A DNA stretch of 64,000 nt from an uncultured Cellvibrionales bacterium (GCA_913020115.1 CAJWBQ010000002.1:124001-188000), one strand, 5' to 3'. Numbered from the stretch's first letter, positions 47,109 through 57,838 are shown. The notes: generated by a model from the sequence alone, not told the origin. Translations and numbers: made by a program.

Positions 47109-50100
47109 TTACCCATTGAGTAGCTGTAAAACCTGCTGGGGCTGAGCATTTGCTTGGGCCAGCATGGCCTGTGAAGCCTGCTGAAGCACCTGAGCCCTAG
47201 ACAAATTCGCTGTTTCCGCCGCGAAGTCTGCATCCATGATTCGTGATCTAGCGGCCGTGGTATTCTCGGTCACGTTCATCAGGTTGCTCATGGTGAATTC
47301 TAAACGGTTGGTCACCGCACCCATTTCAGAGCGCGTGGCATTGATGGTTTCCAAAGCATTGTCAATTGGATCAATAGCCGATTGGGCTCCAGCTTCTGTC
47401 GCCACACTGATACTGCCCAGAGATGTACCCGTCACTAGAGCACTCAAGTCAGTGTTCATATCAACAAAACCGGTCGCCACCTCACCGTTTTCAGACACTT
47501 CAATAGAAATAGGCGAATCGTTGTTGATACTGCGCAACTCTATACCGGCATTCACAGTCTGCGTATCGACAACTCCGTCAACATTGGCGTCGGCAAAGTT
47601 AATACCCAGTACCGCCCCCACTGCTAAACCGTTAGTTGCACCTACATCTAGAGTAATAGACGAGTTGGCGGAAAGCTCCATCTGACCATTTTCATCAATG
47701 GTTGCCACCACACCGGTGTTTGCTTGCTGACTATTAATGGTAATGGTCGCGGCATCTAAATTGGTCAGGTCAATACCAGAAATCTCAAAACCATTCACCA
47801 GTAAGGAACCACTGGTCACTGGTTCGGCATGACCATTGGTGGAAGTGACTGCGCCTGTTAAGGCTTCAATTCCAAAGCCAAAGAGAGCATCAGCAACACC
47901 ATTGGTAGCCGCGCCACCTGGAGTTCCATCAAAACCTCCGATGGTGATCGCACCGCCACCACCGGTCGCGTCACTAAAGGCCAGCGTACCGTTACTATCA
48001 ATGTAGGCAGTAACGTTATTGCTCAGATCATCATTGATGTCGGCTAATAAGGTATTCGTGGAGTTAATTGGGTTATCAACAATAGTAACCGTATTAACAG
48101 TACCGGCTTGGTCAGTCACGGTAAACGTGAACCCTTCTGCACCAGAAAAGTCTGTCACACTAACCACGTCAGGCGCGGTTGTACCCGCATGATATTCATT
48201 GGTCGCCGACAAATTGCGATTGCCATCTAAGCTTTGCACAAACCCACTGGCATTAGCATCGTCTGACAAAGTAAAAGCTTCGCTCGAAGAAAAGTGTAAA
48301 GCGTCACTCTCATCCACATAGGCTGTCACTCCGGTAGCCGCGGTTGCCGCATTGACTGCCGCCGCCACGTTACTCGCAGACACTACTCCACTGGACTCTT
48401 GAATTGAGGTCAAATCGATACGCGTGCCATTGATATTGAATGCAGCACCCGCCGTTCCAGAATTGGTAAAGGTGCCGCCAGAACCCGCTAAATCCTCAAT
48501 ATCGAAACCGAATACTGTGTTCGCAGTACCTGCTCCTTGGTTGGCGGTGTAACTAGCCTCTGGAGTAAAGTTGTCAACGATAATCGTTCCGGCCGCGCCA
48601 GAATTGCCTCCGGTGTCCCGGAACGCTAATTTACCGTTGTCATCGATGTAGGCTTCGACATTACTCGCGGCCAAATCATCATTAATGTCAGCAAGTAAGG
48701 CGTTGTTGTCGGTGATGTTCTGATCGACGGTGACTGTGACCGCGCCGCCGCCATCCATGTCAGTTACATCAAAGGTAAAACCTTCGTTGGCACCAGCGGC
48801 TAAGTTGGCCGTGCCTGGGGCAACTGAATTAGGACCGAAGTGCAATTCGCCAAAAGCGCCAGCAGGTGCCGCGTAGGCAGCCGCACCGGTTACTTCTACC
48901 GGCATAACTGTACTGTCAAAATTGTAAGACTGCTCAGCTTTAACCGTGCCTACAACGCCCGTTTCACTGCTGACATCATTAATGTTATCAACTTTGCCCT
49001 GCAAGCCATCGATCGCTGGGCTCGGCGCGATATCGACACCGTTGATTTTAAGGTCGCCAATTGCAAGCTCTGTTGTCTGTGCTGCGCTCGACAAAGAAAT
49101 ACTCTGGACAGTGCCATCAGACACTTCCCTGAATCCAAGCGCAGCTAAGTCAGCGTCCGTTCCGTTAGCGCCTTTAACAATAGAAATTTCTCCGCCGTCG
49201 TCTGCGATTAATGAGAGACCGCCGGAGAAGGTTTCTGTGCCATCATCAGTAACTTCTGTGATGCCCGTTATAGCTTCTAATGTGAATGGACCATTTTCAG
49301 ATACGGCAAAACTACCCGCACCGTCCGTAATGTCATCATCCACCGCCATTGTGATACTGGCACCTGTTGAATTGGACAGAACCAAACTGCCTGAATCCCC
49401 AATGCTCGCTTCAATTAAACCACCGGTGGTCGAACTGATCACATCAACCAATTCCGACATGCTGGCGGTGTTTTGGAAAAGGTAACTGGTCGATGGTTGC
49501 CCATTAACTGTACCCATCGTTATTTGCAAAGCTTGATTGCCAGCCAGGGCCCCTGAACCAACATTTTCTGATTCTATTATATTGAAGCCTTCCGCACTCA
49601 CACCATCAACGTTGTCGTTAATGTCATTGAGAAGGTCTTCGAGGTTGTCTGTGGCAAAGTTGTGTGCAGACAGGGCGACGCCATTAATAATAATATCACC
49701 CTCATCGATGGCAGCCGTTGAATCAAAGCGATCGCCAGTCAAGTCCCCAGAAGTGGAACCCAAACCTAGCTGGTCAACACTCATCGCTTGAATACTAAAG
49801 CCAATGGTTTGATTCGCCTCAGCGCCCACTTGAAGCAAAACATTGCCCAAGGTGCCGTCGAGTAATTTCTGCCCGTTGAAACTGGTGGTTTCAGCGATGC
49901 GATCTAATTCCTGAAGCAACTGCTGCACTTCCGCATCAAGAGTTGTTCGGTCTTCATCTGCGTAAATGCCGTTAGCAGACTGAATGGCCAACTCTCGCAT
50001 ACGCTGCAAAATATTTGTGGTTTCGTCCAAAGCGCCTTCTGCAGTTTGAATCAAGGAAATACCGTCGTTAGCATTTCGTATCGCCTGGTTTAGGCCTCGA

Positions 50101-50273
50101 ATCTGCGAAGTCATGCGATTAGAAATTGCAAGGCCTGCGGCATCATCAGCTGCGGTATTAATACGCCGACCAGAAGACAATCGCTCCATGGCCTGAGACA
50201 TATCGTCGCCGGACTTTACCAATTGTCGCTGAGAGTTCAGCGCTGCCACATTCGTATTAATCACTAATGGCAT
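47109..50273 (-). CDS. Flagellin B, sigma-54 type, 1054 residues
   Basis: Second flagellin. The N-terminal region has [20 protein letters not shown] and [20 protein letters not shown]; the C-terminal end is QVLQLLNG. The central region exceeds 750 residues and holds two copies of a related unit (about residues 497-595 and 713-806) plus other flagellin-IN-like units. AGGAG precedes the ATG. Unlike flagellin A it has a near-perfect sigma-54 promoter (50397-50412), the arrangement seen for FlaA versus the other flagellins in Vibrio cholerae. It may be the basal or essential filament subunit. Confidence 0.95.
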   Translation of the reverse strand: MPLVINTNVAALNSQRQLVKSGDDMSQAMERLSSGRRINTAADDAAGLAISNRMTSQIRGLNQAIRNANDGISLIQTAEGALDETTNILQRMRELAIQSANGIYADEDRTTLDAEVQQLLQELDRIAETTSFNGQKLLDGTLGNVLLQVGAEANQTIGFSIQAMSVDQLGLGSTSGDLTGDRFDSTAAIDEGDIIINGVALSAHNFATDNLEDLLNDINDNVDGVSAEGFNIIESENVGSGALAGNQALQITMGTVNGQPSTSYLFQNTASMSELVDVISSTTGGLIEASIGDSGSLVLSNSTGASITMAVDDDITDGAGSFAVSENGPFTLEAITGITEVTDDGTETFSGGLSLIADDGGEISIVKGANGTDADLAALGFREVSDGTVQSISLSSAAQTTELAIGDLKINGVDIAPSPAIDGLQGKVDNINDVSSETGVVGTVKAEQSYNFDSTVMPVEVTGAAAYAAPAGAFGELHFGPNSVAPGTANLAAGANEGFTFDVTDMDGGGAVTVTVDQNITDNNALLADINDDLAASNVEAYIDDNGKLAFRDTGGNSGAAGTIIVDNFTPEASYTANQGAGTANTVFGFDIEDLAGSGGTFTNSGTAGAAFNINGTRIDLTSIQESSGVVSASNVAAAVNAATAATGVTAYVDESDALHFSSSEAFTLSDDANASGFVQSLDGNRNLSATNEYHAGTTAPDVVSVTDFSGAEGFTFTVTDQAGTVNTVTIVDNPINSTNTLLADINDDLSNNVTAYIDSNGTLAFSDATGGGGAITIGGFDGTPGGAATNGVADALFGFGIEALTGAVTSTNGHAEPVTSGSLLVNGFEISGIDLTNLDAATITINSQQANTGVVATIDENGQMELSANSSITLDVGATNGLAVGAVLGINFADANVDGVVDTQTVNAGIELRSINNDSPISIEVSENGEVATGFVDMNTDLSALVTGTSLGSISVATEAGAQSAIDPIDNALETINATRSEMGAVTNRLEFTMSNLMNVTENTTAARSRIMDADFAAETANLSRAQVLQQASQAMLAQANAQPQQVLQLLNG
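47856..48137 (-). repeat. Shared axial-protein module, copy 2 in flagellin B
   Basis: Residues about 713-806: starts EGFTFTVTD, contains LLADINDDL and GTLAFSD, ends LFGFGIEAL. Confidence 0.7.
48489..48785 (-). repeat. Shared axial-protein module, copy 1 in flagellin B
   Basis: Residues about 497-595: starts EGFTFDVTD, contains LLADINDDL and GKLAFRD, ends VFGFDIEDL. At the DNA level it shares the 18-base string CAAATCATCATTAATGTC with the FlgK copy. Confidence 0.7.
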
Positions 50274-50396
50274 AATATTTCTCCTATTAAACTAAGAGCC
50301 GGCCAAGCCACTTGGCGTTGGCTGTCTTGCTGTCACGGTGGTTGCAAGTATTTGTTTGCTGAACACCAACTAAATAATTCTTCACACCGTAGATAT

Positions 50397-50412
50397 AGCA
50401 AGAGCTGTGCCA
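50397..50412 (-). promoter_or_regulatory. Sigma-54 promoter of flagellin B
   Basis: Minus-strand TGGCACAGCTCTTGCT matches TGGCAC-N5-TTGCT perfectly with the exact ten-base GG-GC spacing. The leader to the ATG is about 110 bases. Confidence 0.92.
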
Positions 50413-50500
50413 ACCGCCGAGAATTAGTGTAGGTGGTTGTTTTTATTGGTATTTTAATAGACACCTGGATAAGAAATGATCGAAAAAAAAAGAAAGCGAC

Positions 50501-50553
50501 AAAAAAGCGGCAAACTTATTCCTCTCAATTTGATAAGACATTGCCGCTTTTTT
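50501..50553. terminator. Bidirectional terminator upstream of flagellin B
   Basis: AAAAAAGCGGCAA (50501-50513) pairs perfectly with TTGCCGCTTTTTT (50541-50553), with a nested CTTAT/ATAAG pair in the loop. T-runs follow on both strands. On the minus strand it is the first terminator after flgL, about 430 bases beyond the flgL stop. Confidence 0.87.
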
Positions 50554-50641
50554 AACTAGAGTCTTCGGGAAAATAAAATGAGACTCACTCCTTCTCGCGC
50601 GATACAATCAAACACGATGCGGACAAGTACGGAATTGAAGT

Positions 50642-50974
50642 ATGAACAGGGTCGAACACAGCAAAAATTTATTTCAAGAAGCAATTGATTCAGTAAAAGA
50701 CTTCTCGGAAAAAATTGAACTGTCGATGAAAGCGGAAGAGTGGGACGACGTTGACGCTCTAATTATCGAGCGCAATAAAGTCCTGGGAGCAGCCATTACC
50801 CCCTCACTTCCAGAAGCACTACACAACGAAGCTCGGCTTGTACTGGCGCGAGTAAAACAACAAGACAAAGTTTTGATGAGCGAAGTAAAGCAGCGGCAAT
50901 TAACTGCCAAAGATGATCTAAAGAAACTTAAACACGGAAAAAAATCAATTAAGTCTTACCTAAGCGGAAACTAA
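50642..50974 (+). CDS. FliT-like flagellar chaperone, second copy
   Basis: A helical protein of 110 residues. The pattern KAEEWDDVDALIIERNKVL followed by LVLARVKQQDKVL and the C-terminal KSIKSYLSGN is very like enterobacterial FliT (EEQWDELIASEM ... LILDNESKVKQLL ... KSVLSAYG). Another possibility is a FlgN-like chaperone for FlgK/FlgL, given the neighbouring flgKL genes. It lies on the plus strand inside an otherwise minus-strand flg/fli stretch, convergent with flgL at a distance of only 7 bases. Confidence 0.72.
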   Translation: MNRVEHSKNLFQEAIDSVKDFSEKIELSMKAEEWDDVDALIIERNKVLGAAITPSLPEALHNEARLVLARVKQQDKVLMSEVKQRQLTAKDDLKKLKHGKKSIKSYLSGN

Positions 50975-50981
50975 GTAACCC

Positions 50982-52580
50982 TTACAAGCGGCTAAACAAG
51001 GAAAGCTGGCTAACGCGCACGAAAGTCGCCTGGGCCGCCTCCAGCACCAAAGTTTGCGCCGACAAACGACTCGCCGCATCGGCGTAATCTAAATCTTGTA
51101 GTTCAGATAAAATCTCACGACTGACTAATTCGGTATCGAAATGTAATTGGCGAGTACTTTCAACTGTATTTAAACGAGCACCTAGTTCCGCAACCACCTC
51201 TAACACTGAGGTTTGCGTATTATTAAGATTGCTCAAGGTATCGGCAACAACACTGCTAACTAGGTCTCCTGATGCACTGGTTCCATCATATTGTTTCATG
51301 GCATCACTGAGACGCACCATGGTTGTGAGGATGTCTTGAGTATCAGCCGAATCGATAAACAATTCGTCCCCGTGTCGAGTTACAACACCGTCACTTGAAA
51401 CACTTCCCCCTGTGGTATTCAAACCCATTACCGCGTCAATTCGGGCGTCCACACTGTTAACACTCATATTTACGCCCGCAGGCATAATAAATCCAGTTGC
51501 GCCAATGGTGACACCTAAGTTCGCTAGGGCCGCTGCATTGGCGGGGCTGGATACAGCCGACACTAAAGAGCTTAGGTCAGTTACATCACTGGTAAGCGTG
51601 AGGGTTTCCGTTAAACCACCAACGGTTATATCGAAGCTACCATTGGTGGCGGCAAAATTAGGGATTGGAGGGAAAGATGTGGCTCCATCAGCACCAAAAG
51701 ATCTCGAGGCCGGTACCGCAGGGGTACCCGATACTGGAGAACCATTGATGCTAAAACTTACGCCTTTTACCTCTATTGTGGTACCCGCTTGGTAAGGTTG
51801 ATTGGCCACTATCACATTGCCACTTGAACGCTCAGTAATGGTATAGTTTTTCCCCTCAGGCGAAATATTATTGTCCGCGTTGAAGCTCACCACAATATCT
51901 TCCGGATAAAATTCATCATACTCTGCCTGATCCACCACTTGCCCTACTGAAATTCGAACAGGAGGATCAGACTGATTTGCAGAGCTGCTGGAAGTCGAGA
52001 TCGAATTTAAAGTATTAGGAATGCCTTGAAATATTTCTTTTCCTGAATCACTCATGGCAATGGTGGTATTGTTGGATATTTTAACTCGAGTTTCGCCTTC
52101 ATCCCCCTGAAATTTGTAGCCCTCGGTTGCCGAACCAACCACCGTTTGCGTCTTCCCCTTATAACCAGAAAAGATAAAATCTCCGCTCACATTAGTTGTG
52201 TTGACCAGATTGAAAAGCTCGTCCATCCGCGAGTCAACCTCAGCAGCTAGGGTCGTATAGTCCGACGGAGTCAAGGGGCCTACATTACCAGCTTGAACGG
52301 TGAGTTCGCGAACACGCTGCAAGAGATTCAATACGCTATCTAGGGCAGCCTCTTCCTGAAGCAAATTGTTTTCAGCGATATTAAGATTATTATTGTATTG
52401 CTCAACTCGCGCCAACTCTTGATTGAGTTGAACAATTTTTGTTGAGGCCACGGGATCATCGGCGGGTGTCAGCACGCGCTGGCCCGTTGACAGTTGCGAC
52501 TGCGTTTTCGCCAAAGCTTCATTAGCATCGGCGATACTGTTGGTGGCAATACCAAATATCTGTAGTGATGAAATGCGCAT
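50982..52580 (-). CDS. flgL: Hook-filament junction protein FlgL
   Basis: Second junction protein between hook and filament. Its 532 residues exceed the usual 300-420. The N-terminal part has TNSIADANEALAKTQSQLSTGQ-like sequence (TQSQLSTGQRVLTPADDPV) and the C-terminal flagellin-like helix is LSELQDLDYADAASRLSAQ. A central insert of about 200 residues (about 215-430) includes LTLTSDVTDLSSLVSAV. It lies 10 bases after flgK. Confidence 0.95.
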   Translation of the reverse strand: MRISSLQIFGIATNSIADANEALAKTQSQLSTGQRVLTPADDPVASTKIVQLNQELARVEQYNNNLNIAENNLLQEEAALDSVLNLLQRVRELTVQAGNVGPLTPSDYTTLAAEVDSRMDELFNLVNTTNVSGDFIFSGYKGKTQTVVGSATEGYKFQGDEGETRVKISNNTTIAMSDSGKEIFQGIPNTLNSISTSSSSANQSDPPVRISVGQVVDQAEYDEFYPEDIVVSFNADNNISPEGKNYTITERSSGNVIVANQPYQAGTTIEVKGVSFSINGSPVSGTPAVPASRSFGADGATSFPPIPNFAATNGSFDITVGGLTETLTLTSDVTDLSSLVSAVSSPANAAALANLGVTIGATGFIMPAGVNMSVNSVDARIDAVMGLNTTGGSVSSDGVVTRHGDELFIDSADTQDILTTMVRLSDAMKQYDGTSASGDLVSSVVADTLSNLNNTQTSVLEVVAELGARLNTVESTRQLHFDTELVSREILSELQDLDYADAASRLSAQTLVLEAAQATFVRVSQLSLFSRL

Positions 52581-52590
52581 GGTCAGTAAC

Positions 52591-55500
52591 CTAGAATATG
52601 CTAATTAATCGATCAAATAAATCCCGCGCCACAGAAATAACTTGAGCGTTGGCGTTATATATTTGTTCGAACAGAATTAAATTGGACGCTTCTTCATCCA
52701 AATTCACGGCTGATATTGAATTTCGCAAATCAGTAGTTTGCTGCAAAACTTGCAGAGAAGCTTCGCCATTAATATTGGCAGCGCTGGTTTCAATACCCAC
52801 CTCTTCTACCAGTTTCGCGTAATTTTCAGAAAGCGTAGAACGGCCGCCATCAACGGTTTTGTCAGACGCTAATGCGTCCATACGGAGTGCGTTACGGTTG
52901 TCCGACACACCATCCGTGTTAAAATCTAGAAAAAACTTGTCGCCTTCTTCATGATTTCCCGATACTTGTGCTTGTATACCAAGATAGGTTGACTGAGCAA
53001 AACCGGCTGCAGAGCTATCGCCAAATAAACCACTTGTGGAAGGGCTGGTAATCATACTTATATCAGACGCCATAGTGACATCCACTGTGCCACCAACGAC
53101 AACCGATGCTATGGTATCTACGCCAGTGCCCGTGAGTTCCAAATTATCATTGGTGCCGTCGCTAACATCAATAGAATCTCCCGGCGCTGCGGCCATAGAC
53201 AAATTAAAATCATCTCCCTTAGAGGAACTAATACGCAATTCCAACCTTCCGGTCACGGAATCGGTAGCACTCTGGGCGTGAATACCCAAAGCCTGTAAGG
53301 TGGGATCACTGTTAATTCGTTCCGCAAGGTATTGATTAAACTCAGCTGGGTTCGATGCGGGGTCTGGAACGCTAGGCGAAAGAATCACCGCTCCTGAAAC
53401 GCCATCTACCCCGTGCTCCAAGAGGTCAATACCATTCAGGGTAATTTGCGACGCCGATGTTGAGTTCAAATTTAAGTTGGAAATTTCCATATAATTGCGA
53501 GCATTGGCCGTAACGCCGGGGGTGGCACTCAGCAAGCTGGCCGTGTCTCTGGCGCTGGAGTTAGCCGGAACAAATATTGGCGTACTGGTAATGGCCCCTG
53601 TAGTAGGATTTACAGTATTAAATGTGACCGAGTCGGCGGTATAGTTGTTAACCAGTGAGCCTACGCCACTGGTGCCATCGGCGTCCCCAACAGAGGTAAA
53701 GTTTGCGCCTTCAATATTAAAACCCAACAAGGTATTAGCCTGACCACCAGGTGCAGGGTCACCACCCAAATCTGGATCATTGTTATAATTATTGAGCGTA
53801 ACGTCACCTCCGCCCACTGTATCAAGCTTGAAGGCTAAAGTGCCGCCGTCGTTGATGTAAGCCGTTACGCCACTACCCGCCAAATCATCATTAATGTCTG
53901 CTAAAAGAGTTGCTTCATCAACGATAGCCGGGCTGTTAATTGTGACCTGTGTAGTGCCGTCACTAACGCCACCGGTTCCAGATACTACAACATCAAAGGA
54001 AAACTGATCTGTACTGCCATTAAAGCTGGTCGCGGCAAAACTTGGCACAGCCACACCCGGCTGCACACTCGCTTGTGTCACTACCGAACTTCCCGCGGGC
54101 AAACCTAACAAGGCGCCTCGGCCGGCCACCATGGTTTCACCAATGTCATCAGTGAAAATGGGGTTGTTAAATCCTTGTGTATAGACTCGATTGCGCAATG
54201 GTGGGTCTAAATGCACGGGGTTAGATGGGTCGCTATTGTCCATCACGTCGTAAGTTGTAGGTGAGGTAAATACCACCACTAAAGGTGGGTTCATTTCGCC
54301 TCTATTCGCAAACGTAGGCAAAGCGTCGCCATTCGCGTCTACTAAGCCCAATAACTCACCTGCCGAGATCTCACCGGTTCCGGTATTGCCTAAATCAGCG
54401 TCTGTAGCCAGAGGGCTCGCAAAAGCCAATTCCTCAGCACGGGCAACAACGGTGTCGAAATCTCTAGCCGCTGTGCGAGTAGGCTGTATGAGAAAACTGT
54501 CACCATTTTGAAATGACCCTTCTTGAAAACCAAGCCTCAGGCCATCAAACTCTATGGTCTGAGGTAGAGAGTTAGAAGACACAGAACCTGCGGCCACCTC
54601 TGCACCATCGCTCTCGCGAATAATACGATATAGGCCGCCAGCGGAGGTGATTTCTAAGGAATAGTTACTTGAGGTGATTTGACCACTGTCCACAACTTCT
54701 AGGCTAATAACTCTATCGTCTGGGGCAGAGTTAGTTGTGCTGCCAGACACGCGATTGAGCACTAGATCGGGGTCGTTAACGTCGCGAAAAAAGTTGCCGC
54801 CGAAATTATTATTTAAGTCAATACCCTGAGCGTGGGCGTCGTTAAAATTTGAGGCCATTACCATAGCGATTCGGCCTAACTCATTAAAAGAGTCCGCTAG
54901 AACTGAATCCCGAAATTCGAGTAATCCACCCACTTCACCACCCGACAAGCGATCAGAAATACTCTGGGCACCCAGCTCGTCGTTATAAGCGATATCAAGT
55001 TGACTGGCATCCAGCTCACCGGGAATTACTGTAAGTTCACGCGCCGTGCCACTGATTACCAGCGACTGGCCGCCTCCCACAATCACGTTAACTTGATTGT
55101 CTTGTTCAAAGGTCTGTATGGAAACAAGCTCCGACAATTGCCTAAGGGCTTCATCGCGTTGGTCCAGCAAGTCATTGGGCGGGTTGTCACTCGCACCGCT
55201 AACGGCCGCAATATTGACATTGAGTTGTGCAATATTGGAGGATAAGGCATTGATCTGCGCGACAGAAACTTCCATCTTTGCGTTGATGCTTTCGTTCATC
55301 GACTCGAAACGTTCGTAAATCGAGTGGAAGCGCGTGGCTAAATTACCGGCCTCGCTAATCACCAATTGCCGAGCAGGTACTGAGGTTGGATCATCAGCCG
55401 CATTTTGCAGCGTAGAAAAAAAACTGTCGAGCGCAGAGGACAAACCAGAGGCAGTATCTGACAAGAGCGTATCCAGCTGGCGAATGTTTTCGCCAAAGGC

Positions 55501-55758
55501 TACCTGAGCAGCAGCAAGAGAGGTATCGGTTCTTAGTTGCGCCGTTACAAATTCATTTGCAGTACGCTGTACCGAGGTTACCGAAGCGCCATTGCCAATA
55601 TAGCCAGAACCGGCAAAAGATGCCGTATTCGTGGCCACCTCAACATGCTGACGACTAAAGCCGTCGGTATTCGCGTTGGCAATATTATGCCCTGCCGTGC
55701 GCAAGGCCGATTGGCTAACGCGCAGTCCGGTTACCGCTGTATCGAGTAATCCAGGCAC
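52591..55758 (-). CDS. flgK: Hook-filament junction protein FlgK, oversized
   Basis: First junction protein. It has 1055 residues against about 550-680 in most relatives. The N-terminus LLDTAVTGLRVSQSALRTAG and NIANANTDGFSRQHVE, and the C-terminus ANINGEASLQVLQQTTD with LILFEQIYNANAQVISVARD, are typical. The region about 330-960 is expanded and includes one copy of the module shared with the flagellins (about 585-685). The start is 4 bases after the flgJ frame. Confidence 0.95.
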   Translation of the reverse strand: MPGLLDTAVTGLRVSQSALRTAGHNIANANTDGFSRQHVEVATNTASFAGSGYIGNGASVTSVQRTANEFVTAQLRTDTSLAAAQVAFGENIRQLDTLLSDTASGLSSALDSFFSTLQNAADDPTSVPARQLVISEAGNLATRFHSIYERFESMNESINAKMEVSVAQINALSSNIAQLNVNIAAVSGASDNPPNDLLDQRDEALRQLSELVSIQTFEQDNQVNVIVGGGQSLVISGTARELTVIPGELDASQLDIAYNDELGAQSISDRLSGGEVGGLLEFRDSVLADSFNELGRIAMVMASNFNDAHAQGIDLNNNFGGNFFRDVNDPDLVLNRVSGSTTNSAPDDRVISLEVVDSGQITSSNYSLEITSAGGLYRIIRESDGAEVAAGSVSSNSLPQTIEFDGLRLGFQEGSFQNGDSFLIQPTRTAARDFDTVVARAEELAFASPLATDADLGNTGTGEISAGELLGLVDANGDALPTFANRGEMNPPLVVVFTSPTTYDVMDNSDPSNPVHLDPPLRNRVYTQGFNNPIFTDDIGETMVAGRGALLGLPAGSSVVTQASVQPGVAVPSFAATSFNGSTDQFSFDVVVSGTGGVSDGTTQVTINSPAIVDEATLLADINDDLAGSGVTAYINDGGTLAFKLDTVGGGDVTLNNYNNDPDLGGDPAPGGQANTLLGFNIEGANFTSVGDADGTSGVGSLVNNYTADSVTFNTVNPTTGAITSTPIFVPANSSARDTASLLSATPGVTANARNYMEISNLNLNSTSASQITLNGIDLLEHGVDGVSGAVILSPSVPDPASNPAEFNQYLAERINSDPTLQALGIHAQSATDSVTGRLELRISSSKGDDFNLSMAAAPGDSIDVSDGTNDNLELTGTGVDTIASVVVGGTVDVTMASDISMITSPSTSGLFGDSSAAGFAQSTYLGIQAQVSGNHEEGDKFFLDFNTDGVSDNRNALRMDALASDKTVDGGRSTLSENYAKLVEEVGIETSAANINGEASLQVLQQTTDLRNSISAVNLDEEASNLILFEQIYNANAQVISVARDLFDRLISIF
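53704..54006 (-). repeat. Shared axial-protein module in FlgK
   Basis: Residues about 585-685: starts DQFSFDVVV, contains LLADINDDL and GTLAFKLD, ends LLGFNIEG. The nine-residue core is identical to that in both copies of flagellin B. Confidence 0.7.
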
Positions 55759-55762
55759 TAGT

Positions 55763-56689
55763 CTATTCCTCTCCTGCCAAGGCCATTAACATGGGTTGGT
55801 CTGCAATCGCTTTAATTTTTTCCGCGTATCGAGGGTCTGTGGCATAACCCGCCCGCTGCAATTCACTGACGTAAGCTTCGCCCGTGTCCGTATTATTCAA
55901 GGCTTGCTGATAGCGACCATTGCTTTGAATGAAGCTCACATAGTCTTTAACACTGGCTTCATAGGAATCATAAGCCCTGAAATCGGCCTGCTCCCGCCGA
56001 GCAAGTCCATCACGATATTCCACGGTTGGCACAGTGGCCACGTCGCCCTGCCAGCGACTGTCGGCCTTTATACCAAATAGGTTAAAGCTGTTATCGCCGT
56101 TGGCGTTCTTAATCATTTTCTGACCCCAGCCTGTTTCTAGGGCCGCTTGCGAGACCAGATAGCGAGGATCAACATTCACTTCTGCAGAGACCTGCTCTGC
56201 TAGGGGGTAAATTTTCTCAACAAAAGCCTGAGGGGATGCAAAGGACTCATCTTCTGACTCGGCTTTTGATGTAGGCATGCGGGGTTGGTGAAGCCGGTCT
56301 AAGAAATTTAATTCCCCACTCGGTTTCGCGCCGCCTTTCATTGCCGCTTCTGCTGCTGCAATATCTTCAGGGCCGACGACTTTCGCTTTGAGCTGGCGAT
56401 ACAATACGTCGCCCAAACCAATACCATTGCCCTGAGACAAGCTCACGGCCATTTGGTTGTCCATCATGTCTTGATAGAACTTTGATTCATTGGAGTGCAT
56501 GAAGTTGTCTTCTTCAAACACGGCATTGGTGTCGCGCATAGACTTCAACATCATATTGACAAATATTGATTCGAACTGCTTTGCGACAGCGGCTAATGCT
56601 TCATCGGAATTTTCATCCGGCATAGACTTCAATTTCTGCAAGCCTGCTAGATCCGTGTAAATGCTGCCTTGATCAATTTGCATAGACAT
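55763..56689 (-). CDS. flgJ: Rod cap and peptidoglycan hydrolase FlgJ
   Basis: Bifunctional protein of 308 residues. The N-terminal rod-cap domain (about 1-110) has AKQFESIFVNMMLKSMR. The C-terminal glucosaminidase domain (about 150-300) has SQAALETGWGQKM with the catalytic Glu and NLFGIKADSRWQG. It opens the cell wall for the rod. It lies between flgI (9-base gap) and flgK. Confidence 0.96.
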   Translation of the reverse strand: MSMQIDQGSIYTDLAGLQKLKSMPDENSDEALAAVAKQFESIFVNMMLKSMRDTNAVFEEDNFMHSNESKFYQDMMDNQMAVSLSQGNGIGLGDVLYRQLKAKVVGPEDIAAAEAAMKGGAKPSGELNFLDRLHQPRMPTSKAESEDESFASPQAFVEKIYPLAEQVSAEVNVDPRYLVSQAALETGWGQKMIKNANGDNSFNLFGIKADSRWQGDVATVPTVEYRDGLARREQADFRAYDSYEASVKDYVSFIQSNGRYQQALNNTDTGEAYVSELQRAGYATDPRYAEKIKAIADQPMLMALAGEE

Positions 56690-56698
56690 AAGCGCGCC

Positions 56699-57838
56699 CT
56701 ATATCACCATGATGTCGGCTTTTAACGCGCCGGCTTGTTTTAAGGCTTCAAGGATGGCCATTAAATCGCCCGGCGCTGCGCCCACTTCGTTAACCGCGCG
56801 CACAATTTCGTCCAAAGAGGGCCCTGGCGCAAACTTGAACATTGGCCGGTTTGTTAGAGGTGTTTGCTCGACAGAGATATTCGATTCAGGCACCACCGCC
56901 GTTGCGCCTGCACCAGAGAAAGCGCTGGGTTGACTTATATTAACCGACTCAGAAATGGTCACTGTTAAGCTGCCGTGTGTAATGGCAACGGGTGATACCC
57001 GTACATGCTGCCCTACCACTATGGTGCCAGTGCGAGAGTTAATAACAACGCGTGCAGCCTCGTCCCCCGGCTCAACTTCCAGGTTTTCGAGCAAGGCTAA
57101 ATAATTCACTTTTTGCGCTACGTTAACCGGCGCGTCCACCCGCACAGAAGTAGAGTCAATTGCTCTGGCCACATCAGGCCCCAGAGTTTCATTGATTTTG
57201 GCTGCCATTCGCATGGCCGTTGTGAAATCATTGCGGTTTAGATTAAATACAATGCTTTGCCCGGCAGAAAAATTATTGGGTACTTCACGTTCAACAGAGG
57301 CTCCACCTGGAATGCGCCCCACGCTGGGCACATTGATGGTGATTTTGGAGCCGTCTAAGCCTCCAACACCCAAGCCGCCCACTACTAGATTACCCTGCCC
57401 TAAAGCATAGACATTACCATCAGCGCCTTTAAGTTCGGTCATCAGCAAGCTGCCGCCGCGCAAACTTTTTGCGTTTGCAATTGAATTCACGGTTATGTCA
57501 ATTGTTTGACCGGGTTTCGCAAACGCCGGCAATGTTGCGGTAACCATTACCGCGGCAATATTTTTTAGCTGCATTCGCGAGCCAGCAGGTAGAGCAATGC
57601 CGTATTGTTTCAACATGCTAATGAAAGACTGGGTCGCAAATGGTGCCTGATTGGTTTTATCACCAGTGCCGTCAAGGCCCACGACCAAGCCGTAACCCAA
57701 CAACTGGTTGGAGCGTATACCCGCCACGCTGGCAATGTCTTTAATGCGCTCTGCTTTCGCTTGCACACTACCAAAAGCACACAAGATACTGAGCAAAAAG
57801 GCCAGGCCGAAACGGTAGTAAGACTGAGAAACAATCAT
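56699..57838 (-). CDS. flgI: Flagellar P-ring protein FlgI
   Basis: Periplasmic P-ring subunit around the rod. I start it at ATG 57838, giving a proper signal peptide ([20 protein letters not shown]) in a 379-residue product; a GTG frame to 57874 would overlap flgH. Family motifs are [33 protein letters not shown] and the C-terminal [20 protein letters not shown]. Confidence 0.96.
   Translation of the reverse strand: MIVSQSYYRFGLAFLLSILCAFGSVQAKAERIKDIASVAGIRSNQLLGYGLVVGLDGTGDKTNQAPFATQSFISMLKQYGIALPAGSRMQLKNIAAVMVTATLPAFAKPGQTIDITVNSIANAKSLRGGSLLMTELKGADGNVYALGQGNLVVGGLGVGGLDGSKITINVPSVGRIPGGASVEREVPNNFSAGQSIVFNLNRNDFTTAMRMAAKINETLGPDVARAIDSTSVRVDAPVNVAQKVNYLALLENLEVEPGDEAARVVINSRTGTIVVGQHVRVSPVAITHGSLTVTISESVNISQPSAFSGAGATAVVPESNISVEQTPLTNRPMFKFAPGPSLDEIVRAVNEVGAAPGDLMAILEALKQAGALKADIMVI

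Larger units (their letters stand above)
50274..50641. other. Divergent region between flagellin B and the FliT-like gene
   Basis: This 368-base spacer holds the flagellin B leader and sigma-54 promoter (50397-50412), a bidirectional terminator (50501-50553) and the upstream region of the plus-strand FliT-like gene. A weak TACAAT box near 50609 is the only promoter-like element seen for that gene. Confidence 0.6.

Noticed and set aside
48946..49485. Plus-strand open frame of about 180 codons inside flagellin B
   Set aside because: Antisense to the well-supported flagellin frame; Ser/Pro-rich composition is what the complement of Ala/Gly/Asp codons gives.
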